This document shows positions 50,241-58,583 of a stretch of DNA of 64,000 nucleotides, piece after piece; the first letter of the stretch is position 1; every line of letters begins with the position of its first letter. The position numbers were made by a program, and so were the translations under genes. Location: contig DATFOS010000150.1 of the NCBI GenBank assembly GCA_035265325.1, positions 1 through 64,000 of the forward strand, given 5' to 3'. The stretch comes from DATCLS01 sp035265325 (GTDB lineage: Bacteria > Actinomycetota > Acidimicrobiia > Acidimicrobiales > VFJN01). Below the pieces are notes generated by a model. It saw only the letters and a program-made list of their open reading frames with translations, did not search any database and was not told the origin of the DNA.

Positions 50241-51104
50241 CTGTCACCCTCGCTTCCCCACGACATCGACTATTTGGCGATCGGCCACCCGACGGTCGAC
50301 GAAACCCCCCAGGGCGACGTCATCGGCGGGACGGTAGTCTACTCGTCATTGCAGGCGGCCCGTCTGGGGTGGCGATCGGCCCTCATGGGCGTCGGTAACG
50401 AGGTCGATGTCGAGCCGTTGATCGGCGCGTTGGGCGGCGATGTGTCGGTCGTCCTCCAACCGTCAATGACGACGACGCATTTCCGCAATGTGCCGGTCGG
50501 TGACTGGCGCATGCAGTGGGTGCGCGACCCATCCCCGCCGGTGATGCTGCCGGCGCGCCTGCCGCCCGTCCGGGTGCTGCACCTGGCTCCGGTGGCCCGT
50601 GAACTCGACCTCGCGGGAGCCGTCACCGCCGGGCACGGGGTCGCCGAGGTGGTCGGCCTGACGCCGCAGGGCCTCCTGCGTCGGTGGGACGAGACCGGGC
50701 GGGTGACGCTGGCGCCGCTGTGGGTCGAGCCGGCGGTCGCCGGCCACGTCAACGTCGTGGTGATGTCGCACGAGGAGGCGCCGTTCGTGACGGCGCTGGT
50801 CGAGCCGGTCCTGCGCCACGGCGGCCTGGTCGTTGTGACACATGGCTCGGGCGGGTGCCAGGTGATGACCGGGAGCGGCGGCGGCCAAGCCGTCCCCGCC
50901 CTGCCGGCCGCCCGGGACGCCGACCGCTCCGGTGCGGGCGACGTTTTCGCTGCTGCCCTGCTCGTGGCCGTCGCCGAGGGGTTCGAGGCAGTGCCCGCCG
51001 TGCGGTTCGCCATGGCCGCGGCGGCCTGCAGCATCGAGGGCGTGGGGCCGGCGGCGATCGCCGATCGGCCCACGGTCGTCCGCCGGCTCGCCTCCGCCAC
51101 CTGA
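50235..51104 (+). CDS. PfkB-family carbohydrate kinase
   Basis: A 289-residue ribokinase-like protein. It begins YLAIGHPTVDETPQGDVIGGTVVYSSLQAARLG, matching the first PfkB region. The C-terminal signature DRSGAGDVFAAALLVAVAEG contains the GAGD anion hole and catalytic Asp (usual form DTxGAGD). The centre is shorter than in ribokinase. The substrate is unknown. TTG 50235 is the start given here, TTG 50274 is an alternative, and no ribosome site is clear. It is divergent from the BadF-type gene with overlapping 5' ends. Confidence 0.82.
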   Translation: MHLSPSLPHDIDYLAIGHPTVDETPQGDVIGGTVVYSSLQAARLGWRSALMGVGNEVDVEPLIGALGGDVSVVLQPSMTTTHFRNVPVGDWRMQWVRDPSPPVMLPARLPPVRVLHLAPVARELDLAGAVTAGHGVAEVVGLTPQGLLRRWDETGRVTLAPLWVEPAVAGHVNVVVMSHEEAPFVTALVEPVLRHGGLVVVTHGSGGCQVMTGSGGGQAVPALPAARDADRSGAGDVFAAALLVAVAEGFEAVPAVRFAMAAAACSIEGVGPAAIADRPTVVRRLASAT

Positions 51105-51244
51105 CGGGCCATCGGAAGCCCGTCGGTCGCACGCGTCGCCGCATCATCCCTCGTCAGAGGGCTGCACCGGCGCGCCCGGACACCGACCGGCCCGGTGTGG
51201 GCGGTTGAGGGAGCGGCCGCCCACGGTGGGGAGGAACGCCTTGA

Positions 51245-51293
51245 GTGGTGGAGGGAGGTGGGGTACTTTCCCATTCTGTGGAGCGAGGTGGAG
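51245..51293 (+). promoter_or_regulatory. MraZ-box-like GTGG array before the dcw cluster
   Basis: GTGG cores occur at 51248, 51258, 51278 and 51288, that is 10, 20 and 10 bp apart, on one face of the helix. MraZ in other bacteria binds G-rich direct repeats with about 10-bp spacing upstream of its own gene. All three candidate GTG starts of mraZ (51245, 51248, 51278) lie within this array. Confidence 0.6.
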
Positions 51294-51799
51294 CGACGGG
51301 GGGCGGTGATCCCGGGGCCGGGGCCGGTGCCGGCGTCGCCGCGCCCGCTCGGCCCCGTGGCCCACGGCTCTTCACCGGCTCGTTCGAGCACTCGGTCGAC
51401 GACAAGAACCGGCTCGTGTTGCCGTCCGTGTACCGGCCTCGCCTCGCCGACGGCGCCTACCTCGGCCCGCTCGACGGCTTCCTCGGCCTGTGGCCGGAGG
51501 ACGGGTTCGAGGCGGTGCTGGACAAGTTCGACGACGGCGTCGGCCTCGGCATCGTGTCGGAGGAGGCTCGTGACGCCTTCGAGGCCGCCACCTTCCCGGT
51601 CCAGCCGGACAGCCAGGGCCGCATCGCCGTGCCCCGCAAGCTGCGCGAGTTCGCCGAGCTGACCGGCCCCGTCATGGTCGTCGGTGCCCGGCAGCGCCTG
51701 GCCGTCTGGGCACGTGACCGGTGGGACCGGCGGCAGGAGTCGATCCCCGGAGGCCCCGACGAGGCCCTCCGCCAGGCGGCGCGGGACCTGAAGCTGTGA
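51278..51799 (+). CDS. mraZ: Transcriptional regulator MraZ
   Basis: About 173 residues. Two AbrB-like repeats are seen: FTGSFEHSVDDKNRLVLPSVYRP and FPVQPDSQGRIAVPRKLREFA. MraZ binds DNA upstream of the dcw cluster as a ring-shaped oligomer and tunes its expression. The conserved part begins at FTGSFEH; before it lie about 30 extra Gly/Ala/Pro-rich residues with no downstream start to remove them. I chose GTG 51278; GTG 51245 and 51248 are in frame. It is the first gene of the dcw cluster, followed by a 187-bp gap. Confidence 0.93.
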   Translation: MERGGATGGGDPGAGAGAGVAAPARPRGPRLFTGSFEHSVDDKNRLVLPSVYRPRLADGAYLGPLDGFLGLWPEDGFEAVLDKFDDGVGLGIVSEEARDAFEAATFPVQPDSQGRIAVPRKLREFAELTGPVMVVGARQRLAVWARDRWDRRQESIPGGPDEALRQAARDLKL

Positions 51800-51986
51800 C
51801 CTGCCGGCGCTCCTCGTTCCTCGCCGGGCTCCCGCGGCCCATGCCGTCGGCCGGCTGCCCCACCCGCCGCCGGCCGGTGCCGAGCGCCCCGGTCCGCCCG
51901 CGGCGCCCCCGGTCGTGCACCCACGTCGAGGCGCCGTCCATCACCGACCCCCTGCGCCCGCAGAGCACCCGGCGCGGAGCCCGGCC
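51800..51986. other. Gap between mraZ and rsmH
   Basis: The 187-bp gap is GC-rich without a clear hairpin or ribosome site. A long frame continues through it into rsmH, but its translation reads as non-coding (HPRRGAVHHRPPAPAEHP). Confidence 0.3.
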
Positions 51987-53282
51987 ATGACCGACGTCCC
52001 CCCGGCCGGCGACGCCGACGCCCGCGCCCCCGAAGACGAGGCCCCGTTACCGGACAGCCCCGACGCGCCCGGCGCGCCCGGCGTTCCTGACGGGCCCGGC
52101 GCACCCGGCGCACCCGGCGCGTCCGGCGTTCCTGACGGGCCCGGCGCACCCGGCGCACCCGGCACGTCCGGCGCGCCCGGCGTTCCTTACGGGCCCGGCG
52201 CACCCGGCGCATCCGGAGCGTCCGGCGTCCCTGACGGGCCCGGCGCACCCGGCGGGTCCGGCGTTCCTGACGGGCCCGGCGTCCCGGCCGGTGCCAGCGC
52301 TCCCGAGGGCGGCGGCGAGCGAGCCGGGGCGGGTGCGGGGCGCCCCTTCGCCCATCGGCCCGTCTTGCGGGACGCGGTCGTCGAGCTGTTCGAACCCGTG
52401 CCGCCGGGGATCGTGGTGGACGCCACGGTCGGAGGCGGCGGCCACGCCGAGGCGCTGCTCGACGCCCACCCCCACCTCGGCGTCGTCGGCCTCGACCAGG
52501 ACCCCGACGCCCTGGCCGCCGCCGGCGCCCGCCTGGCCCGCTTCGGCGACCGGGTGACGCTGGTGCGCACCCGGTTCGACCGCTTCGCCACCGTGCTGGA
52601 CGACCTCGGCCATGAGGGCGCCAGCGGGGCGCTCTTCGACCTGGGCGTCAGCTCGCCCCAGCTCGATCGGCCCGAGCGCGGCTTCAGCTTCCGCGGCGAG
52701 GGCCCGCTCGACATGCGGATGGACCCGTCGCGCCCGATGTCGGCCGCCGACCTGGTCAATGGCGCCGACGAGCGTGAGCTGGCGGCGCTGCTGCGCGGCC
52801 TCGGCGACGAACGCCACGCCGGCCGGATCGCCCGAGCGATCGTCGCCGCCCGCCCCCTGACCACGACGACCCAGCTGGCCGAGGTCGTGCGCGACGCCGT
52901 GCCCGCCCCCGCCCGGCGCCGGGGCGGCCACCCGGCACGCCGCACGTTCCAGGCCCTCCGCATCGCCGTCAACGAGGAGCTGGCGATCCTGCCGGCGACC
53001 ATCGACGACGCCATCGACGAGCTGGTGGCCGGCGGCCGGTGCCTCGTGCTGGCGTACCACTCGGGCGAGGACCGCATCGTGAAGGACCGGTTCCGCCACG
53101 CCGCCACCGGCGGCTGGACCGGGCCGTCGCACCTGCCCGTGCCGCCGGGCGTCACGCCCACGGTGCGGCTGCTGCGCCGCGGGGCCGTCAAGCCCAGCGC
53201 GGCCGAGATCGCCGAGAACCCGCGCGCCGAGGCGGCCCGCCTCCGTGCCGTCGAGAAGCTCTCCCTCCAGGAGGTGGCATAG
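51987..53282 (+). CDS. rsmH: 16S rRNA m4C1402 methyltransferase RsmH with collagen-like extension
   Basis: A 431-residue protein. Residues about 120-431 are RsmH: FAHRPVLRDAVVELFEPVPPGIVVDATVGGGGHAEALL (SAM-binding), VVGLDQDPDAL, LFDLGVSSPQLDRPERGFSFRGEGPLDMRMD, YHSGEDRIVKDRFR. It methylates N4 of C1402 in 16S rRNA. Residues about 25-110 are Gly-X-Y collagen-like repeats (GVPDGPGAPGAPGAS units), encoded by a minisatellite, and are not part of the usual enzyme. ATG 51987 is the first ATG in the frame; a start after the repeats (none with a ribosome site seen) would remove the extension. It abuts ftsL. Confidence 0.93.
   Translation: MTDVPPAGDADARAPEDEAPLPDSPDAPGAPGVPDGPGAPGAPGASGVPDGPGAPGAPGTSGAPGVPYGPGAPGASGASGVPDGPGAPGGSGVPDGPGVPAGASAPEGGGERAGAGAGRPFAHRPVLRDAVVELFEPVPPGIVVDATVGGGGHAEALLDAHPHLGVVGLDQDPDALAAAGARLARFGDRVTLVRTRFDRFATVLDDLGHEGASGALFDLGVSSPQLDRPERGFSFRGEGPLDMRMDPSRPMSAADLVNGADERELAALLRGLGDERHAGRIARAIVAARPLTTTTQLAEVVRDAVPAPARRRGGHPARRTFQALRIAVNEELAILPATIDDAIDELVAGGRCLVLAYHSGEDRIVKDRFRHAATGGWTGPSHLPVPPGVTPTVRLLRRGAVKPSAAEIAENPRAEAARLRAVEKLSLQEVA
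52080..52286 (+). repeat. 45-bp minisatellite encoding collagen-like repeats in rsmH
   Basis: Five in-frame units start at 52080, 52125, 52179, 52224 and 52260 (45, 54, 45, 36 and about 27 bp). Each starts GGCGT(T/C)CCT and encodes GVPDGPGAPG or a variant (GVPYGPG in unit 3). The differences among units suggest past duplication and loss. Confidence 0.85.
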
Positions 53283-53747
53283 ATGGCCACTGCACGCCTG
53301 CCCCGCCCGGCCGTCGGCCGGCCGCTCCCCGAGCGGGCGCTCCGCGAGCGCCACCTCCGGGTGGTGCCGGAGGCGAGACGTCGCCTCGCCACCCTCAACC
53401 CCCGCACCGGCGTTCTGCTGACGCTGCTGCTCTTCGCCGCGCTCTTCGGCGTGGCGGTCAGCCACGCCCTCCTCATCGAGGGCCAGGCCGAGCTCGACCG
53501 CCTCGATGAGCAGGTGGCCGCCGAGCAGGACCGGTACGAGCGGTTACGCCTCGAGCGCGCCGAGCTCGACTCGCCGGACCGCATCCTCGACGAGGCCTCG
53601 CGGATGGGCATGGTGCCCGCCGACGACGTCACCTGGCTGACCCCCGACGAGGCCGCGCCCGGGGCCGTGACCCCCACGACCGAGCCCGTCGAGACCTCGG
53701 GCACCAGCTGGGCAGACGTCAAGCCGTACCTGGAGCCCACGAGGTGA
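53283..53747 (+). CDS. ftsL: FtsL-like division protein
   Basis: A 154-residue bitopic protein. The basic cytoplasmic start is followed by one membrane helix (VLLTLLLFAALFGVAVSHALLI) and a short extracytoplasmic coiled coil (AELDRLDEQVAAEQDRYERLRLERAEL) ending in PDRILDEASRMGMVPADDVTWL. This is the FtsL/DivIC-type plan. It sits between rsmH and ftsI, the usual ftsL position, and supports the septal complex of FtsQ, FtsB, FtsW and FtsI. Its ATG lies immediately after the rsmH stop, and its TGA overlaps the ftsI GTG. Confidence 0.85.
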   Translation: MATARLPRPAVGRPLPERALRERHLRVVPEARRRLATLNPRTGVLLTLLLFAALFGVAVSHALLIEGQAELDRLDEQVAAEQDRYERLRLERAELDSPDRILDEASRMGMVPADDVTWLTPDEAAPGAVTPTTEPVETSGTSWADVKPYLEPTR

Positions 53748-56700
53748 CCCCGGGCGGCGGGCGGTCCGGGACCGGCTCGACCGGCAGCCGCGGGCGGGCG
53801 GCCCCCGGTCGCCGCCCGGCGGCGGGTGAGCGCGACGCGCCCGGGCGCCGGCCGGCCGAACGGGACAAGCCCCCCGCCCGGCGTCCGCCGTCCTCCGCGC
53901 CCGTTCGTTCGGGGCCCGACGACCGTTCCCGCCCCGCCGACGACCGCTCCCGTCCTGCGAGCAAGAACGGCCGCACCGGCGAGGGGAGCCGCACCGGCAC
54001 GGGCACCGGCCGCACCGGCTCGGGGACCGGTCGGGCGGGAGCCGCCGCCGGTGCTGGTGCTCGCCGGCTGACCGCCGGCCTGGGCGTCGACCTGACCGCC
54101 CCGGACGAGGCGCGCCTGCCGGCGCCGCCGTCCACCCGCGCGCGGGCTCCCCTCCGCACGCGGTCGCCGGCCCCGTCGCGCCGCCGGCGCGCCCCCGGGC
54201 CCCTCGGCCGCCGCCTCGTGGGCCTCCTCGACCGTCACGAGCAGGCCGCCGACCGCGCTCGCAGCGGCGACGACCCCTCGGCCGCCTCGGGCCGGTCGCG
54301 TCGATCGCGCGCCGACCGGGCCGCCGACGCCGGCTCCGCCGGCAACCGCTCGGATGGCCGCCGACGCCGGTCGGGCGGCGGCGCCGCCGGCTCGGACCGG
54401 GCCAATGGCCGCTCGGGTGGCCGGACGACCTCGCCCACCGGCGATACCGGGCGGGGCGGCAGCCGCCCTGGCGGCACCGGACGGGCCGGCAGTCGGACCG
54501 GCGGCACCGGTAGGTCCAGCACCCGGGACGTCGACCTGGACGGGCCTGCGGCCGTTCGTACGTCGGGCCGGCGGCCCGGGCCGGGAGGCGGCGTCTACCT
54601 CGGCACCCCGCCCCGCCGCAGCACCCCGCGCCGCGGCCGGGGGCCGCTCGCTCGCGTGCTCGTGCCGCTCGTCGACCGCGCCACGACCACCCGCGCCGAC
54701 CGGGCCGCCCGCCTCGCCGCCGAGCGCGGCGACGCGCCGGACCACCCGCGCCGGGGGAGTGGCCGGCCTGCGCGGCGGCGTATCGCCGGGCGGGCGCCGT
54801 CGGGGCGGGACGGTGGGACCGGCCGGACGGCCCGCCGCGCGCGAGTCGCGACCCGTGCCGGGGCCGGCACAGGCACGCGAACCCGCACGACCCGCCGCCC
54901 GCAGGGCGACGCCCCCGGCCCGAGCCGCCGGGGCCGCCCCACCCGGGGGGCGCGCCGGCGCAGGGACCGGGGCGAGCGAGCCCTTCGCCGCGAACGTCGG
55001 CGCCGCCGGCTCGCCGCCCTCGCCGGCGTCGTGCCGCGGCGCAGCCGCATCCGCAAGAGCCAGAGGTTGGCCTTGCGCCGTCACCGCACCCGCAGCGCCG
55101 ACCCCGGCCGGCGAGCCATGGGGCTGCTCGTCGTGTTCGGCCTTCTGTTCCTGGCGGTCGTCGTGCGGCTCGCCGACGTGCAGGTGGCCCGCTCGGGGCG
55201 CTACGTCGCCTACGGCGAGGACCGGCGCATCCGCTCGATCGAGCTGCAGGCCGGGCGCGGTGCCCTCTTCGACCGCAACGGCAACGAGCTGGCCATCTCG
55301 ATCCCCACGCGGACGATCTACGCCGACCCCCGGCTCATCACCGACCCCGAGGGGACCGCCCGGCGGCTCGCCCGCGTGCTCGGCGACGACGTGGTCGACG
55401 AGGCCGAGCTGGCCGACCGCCTGGCTTCGGACGTGTCGTTCACCTACGTCGCCCGCCAGGTCGACGACGGCAAGGCGGCCCGCGTGGCCGACCTCGACCT
55501 CGACGGCATCGACTTCGTCGAGGAACCGAAGCGCTACTACCCGGCCGGCGACCTGGCCGCCTCGCTGCTCGGGCGCGTCGACGTGGACGGCGACGGTGTG
55601 TCGGGACTCGAGCAGCGCTACGACGGCGAGCTGCAGGGGCAGCCGGGCGAGCTGATCCGCGAGGTCGACCCCGACGGCAACACGATCCCCGCCGGGCGGC
55701 GGCAGGTCGACCCTGCCGAGCCCGGCGACGACCTGGTGCTCACGATCGATCGGGTGCTGCAGCACGAGACCGAGCGCATCCTCGCCGACCAGATCGGCCG
55801 CACCGGCTCGAAGGGCGGCGTCGCCATCGTCAGCAACCCCCGCACCGGCGAGCTGCTGGCGCTGGCCAACCTCGAGTGGGACCCGGAGACCGGCCGCGCC
55901 GTCAACACCGGCAACGACACCGCCGTGACCGCCAACTTCGAGCCCGGGTCGGTGAACAAGGTCATCACGATGGCGGCCGCCCTCGAGGAGGGCATCGTCA
56001 CGCCCGACACGGTGATGTCGGTGCCCGACTCGCTGCGGGTCGCCGACCACACCTTCACGGACTCGCACTCGCACCCGACCGAGGACTACTCGGTCACCCG
56101 CATCCTCGCCGACTCGTCGAACATCGGTACGATCCAGATCGCGCAACGGGTGGGCGCCGCGCGGTTGGACGACTATCTTCGCCGCTTCGGGTTCGGCGAG
56201 TCGACCGCGCTCGGCCTCCCCCACGAGGAGAACGGCGAGCTGCTCGACGCCGACGACTGGTCCGGCACGTCCATCGGAGCGATCCCCATCGGGCAGGGGA
56301 TCTCGGTCACCGCCATGCAGATGCTCCTCGCCTACAACACGATCGCCAACGACGGCGTCTACCAGCCCCCGACCCTGGTCTCGGCCACGGTCGACGAGGA
56401 CGGCGAGCGGCACGAGGCCGAGCCGACCGAAGGCCGGCGCGTCGTGTCGCCGACGACGGCCCGGCAGGTCGGCGGGATGCTCCAGCAGGTCGTCGCCGAC
56501 GGCACCGGCACCAGCGCCGCCATCGAGGGCTACGCCGTCGCGGGGAAGACGGGCACCGCCCGCAAGCCGCAGCCGGGCGGCGGCTACGTCGACGAGAACG
56601 GTCGCTACCGCCACGTCGCAACGTTCGCCGGCTTCCTGCCGGCCGCCGACCCCGAGCTGTCGATCATCGTGGTGATGGACGAGCCCACCAGCTCGCCCTA

Positions 56701-57091
56701 CGCCGGGGACGTCGCCGCCCCGGCCTTCGCCGAGATCGGCCACTACGCCCTGCGCCAGATGCGCATCCCCCCGACGGAGCTCACCGCGGCCAACACGGTC
56801 GCCGCCGCCGGCCAGGAGCGGGTGCGCTCGACCCCTGCGACCACGGTCGCCCCGCCCACCTCGCAGCCGCCGACCGCCCAGCCGGCGACGACGGTCATCA
56901 CCGCCCCGGGCGCGCCCGGGACCACGGTGCCAGGCGCCGCCGCGAACGCGGAGGCCGGCACCGCGGCCACCCCACCCGCGCCGCCCCCACCGGCCGCAGC
57001 GCCCCCCACGACGGCCACCCCGGCCGCCGGCGCGCCACCCGCCCCCGACCCCCGCCCGGCTGCGACGACGCCCGCGCCCCAGGACGGCTGA
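53744..57091 (+). CDS. ftsI: FtsI (PBP3) with 458-residue basic cytoplasmic extension
   Basis: A 1115-residue septal transpeptidase that cross-links peptidoglycan. The single membrane helix starts near residue 459 (AMGLLVVFGLLFLAVVVRLADV). The PBP dimer domain follows, then the transpeptidase domain with Ser736 in SVNK, SSN at 791-793 and KTG at 935-937. There are no PASTA repeats; the C-terminus is a Thr/Ala/Pro-rich tail. The N-terminal 458 residues are Arg/Gly/Ala/Ser/Thr-rich, strongly basic and low complexity, whereas most FtsI proteins have a short cytoplasmic tail. GTG 53744 overlaps the ftsL stop. Other starts inside the extension cannot be excluded, but codon bias and the open frame favour coding. 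Confidence 0.93.
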   Translation: MTPGGGRSGTGSTGSRGRAAPGRRPAAGERDAPGRRPAERDKPPARRPPSSAPVRSGPDDRSRPADDRSRPASKNGRTGEGSRTGTGTGRTGSGTGRAGAAAGAGARRLTAGLGVDLTAPDEARLPAPPSTRARAPLRTRSPAPSRRRRAPGPLGRRLVGLLDRHEQAADRARSGDDPSAASGRSRRSRADRAADAGSAGNRSDGRRRRSGGGAAGSDRANGRSGGRTTSPTGDTGRGGSRPGGTGRAGSRTGGTGRSSTRDVDLDGPAAVRTSGRRPGPGGGVYLGTPPRRSTPRRGRGPLARVLVPLVDRATTTRADRAARLAAERGDAPDHPRRGSGRPARRRIAGRAPSGRDGGTGRTARRARVATRAGAGTGTRTRTTRRPQGDAPGPSRRGRPTRGARRRRDRGERALRRERRRRRLAALAGVVPRRSRIRKSQRLALRRHRTRSADPGRRAMGLLVVFGLLFLAVVVRLADVQVARSGRYVAYGEDRRIRSIELQAGRGALFDRNGNELAISIPTRTIYADPRLITDPEGTARRLARVLGDDVVDEAELADRLASDVSFTYVARQVDDGKAARVADLDLDGIDFVEEPKRYYPAGDLAASLLGRVDVDGDGVSGLEQRYDGELQGQPGELIREVDPDGNTIPAGRRQVDPAEPGDDLVLTIDRVLQHETERILADQIGRTGSKGGVAIVSNPRTGELLALANLEWDPETGRAVNTGNDTAVTANFEPGSVNKVITMAAALEEGIVTPDTVMSVPDSLRVADHTFTDSHSHPTEDYSVTRILADSSNIGTIQIAQRVGAARLDDYLRRFGFGESTALGLPHEENGELLDADDWSGTSIGAIPIGQGISVTAMQMLLAYNTIANDGVYQPPTLVSATVDEDGERHEAEPTEGRRVVSPTTARQVGGMLQQVVADGTGTSAAIEGYAVAGKTGTARKPQPGGGYVDENGRYRHVATFAGFLPAADPELSIIVVMDEPTSSPYAGDVAAPAFAEIGHYALRQMRIPPTELTAANTVAAAGQERVRSTPATTVAPPTSQPPTAQPATTVITAPGAPGTTVPGAAANAEAGTAATPPAPPPPAAAPPTTATPAAGAPPAPDPRPAATTPAPQDG

Positions 57092-57092
57092 G

Positions 57093-58583
57093 ATGCGCCT
57101 GGCCCAGCTGCTCGCTGCGCTGCCGGACGGCCTCGTGGCCGATGTGGTGCGGCCGGACGACGGAGGGCCCGCCAGCGGAGCCACCAGCGCCACCAGCGTC
57201 GACGTCACGGCCGTCACCCACGACACGCGCGCCGTCCGGCCGGGGGCGCTGTTCTGCTGCGTGCCCGGCACCCGGGTCGATGGCCACGACCTGGCCCCCG
57301 CCGCGCTCGACGCCGGCGCGGTCGCCCTGCTGGTCGAACGCCCCCTCACGCTGCCCACCCCCCATGTGCACGCGCCCCAACTCGTGGTGCCCGACGTGCG
57401 GCGGGCGCTCGGGCCGGTGGCGGCGGCGTTCTGGGGGCTCCCATCGCACGAGTTGTACGTCGTGGGTGTGACAGGGACGGCGGGCAAGACGACCGTGACG
57501 CACCTCGTGCAGGCCGTCCTCGACGCCGCCGGGCTGCCATGTGGCCTGGTCGGGACGCTCTCCGGCGCCCGCACCACCCCCGAGGCGACCGAACTCCAGG
57601 AAGTCCTTGCGGCCGAGCGCGACGCCGGTCGCCAGGCCGTGGCGGTCGAGGTCTCGAGCCACGGGCTCGAGCTCCACCGGGTGGACGCGACCCGCTTCGC
57701 CGTCGGGGTGTTCACCAACCTCAGCCAGGACCACCTCGACTTCCACCGGACCATGGACGCCTACTTCGCCGCCAAGGCCCGCCTCTTCACCCCCGAGCTC
57801 ACGGAGCGGGCGGTGATCTGCACGGACGACGAGTGGGGTGGGCGGATGGCCGAGGTCGCCACGGCGAACGGGGTCAGCGCCGTCCACACCTACGGCATCG
57901 ACGACGCTCACGACCTGGAGCTGCGTTCCGCCGGGACGAGCTTCACCTGGCGCGGCGAGCGGATCGACATGCGCCTGGCCGGCCGCTTCAACGTCCGCAA
58001 CGCGCTGGCGGCGGCCGTCTCGGCCGAGCTGCTGGGCGTCCCGGTCCCGACCATCGCCAAGGGCTTGGCGGCGGCGCCGCCGGTGCGCGGGCGCTTCGAG
58101 CCGGTGGACGCCGGCCAGCCGTTCCCCGTCCTGGTCGACTACGCCCACAAGCCGGGCGCCCTCGAGCAGGTGCTCGGGACCGCCCGCGAGCTGGTGGGCG
58201 AGGGGGGCCGGGTGATCGTCGTGTTCGGCTGCGGCGGCGACCGCGACGCGGCGAAGCGGCCGGTCATGGGGGAGGTGGCGTCCCGTCTCGCCGACGACGT
58301 GGTGCTCACCAGCGACAATCCGCGGTCCGAGGACCCGCGTGCCATCATCTCCGACGTCCACAACGGCATCGCCCCCGGTGCCTCGGTCGTCGTCGAACCG
58401 GATCGCCGGCGCGCCATCGAGCGGGCGCTCGGCGGTGCCCGGCCGGCCGATGTCGTGCTGATCGCCGGCAAGGGGCACGAGACCACCCAGGTCATCGGCG
58501 AGCAGGTGATCCCCTTCGACGACCGGGCCGTCGCCATCGACGTCCTCGCCGGCGGCTGGCCCACAGGAGACAGCACGACGTGA
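57093..58583 (+). CDS. murE: UDP-MurNAc-tripeptide synthetase MurE
   Basis: A 496-residue ligase that adds the third stem-peptide residue to UDP-MurNAc-L-Ala-D-Glu. The ATP P-loop is GVTGTAGKTTVTH near residue 126. EVSSHGLELHRV and FTNLSQDHLDFHRTMDAYF follow, then VLVDYAHKPGALEQVL. The substrate motif is DNPRSEDP, which in characterised enzymes selects meso-diaminopimelate. The start, ATG 57093, comes 1 nt after the ftsI stop. Its stop overlaps mraY directly; murF, which is usually between them, is missing. Confidence 0.96.
   Translation: MRLAQLLAALPDGLVADVVRPDDGGPASGATSATSVDVTAVTHDTRAVRPGALFCCVPGTRVDGHDLAPAALDAGAVALLVERPLTLPTPHVHAPQLVVPDVRRALGPVAAAFWGLPSHELYVVGVTGTAGKTTVTHLVQAVLDAAGLPCGLVGTLSGARTTPEATELQEVLAAERDAGRQAVAVEVSSHGLELHRVDATRFAVGVFTNLSQDHLDFHRTMDAYFAAKARLFTPELTERAVICTDDEWGGRMAEVATANGVSAVHTYGIDDAHDLELRSAGTSFTWRGERIDMRLAGRFNVRNALAAAVSAELLGVPVPTIAKGLAAAPPVRGRFEPVDAGQPFPVLVDYAHKPGALEQVLGTARELVGEGGRVIVVFGCGGDRDAAKRPVMGEVASRLADDVVLTSDNPRSEDPRAIISDVHNGIAPGASVVVEPDRRRAIERALGGARPADVVLIAGKGHETTQVIGEQVIPFDDRAVAIDVLAGGWPTGDSTT

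Noticed and set aside
52187..57754. Minus-strand open frame of about 1855 residues opposite rsmH, ftsI and murE
   Set aside because: All three sense genes have full catalytic motifs. The antisense frame has none.
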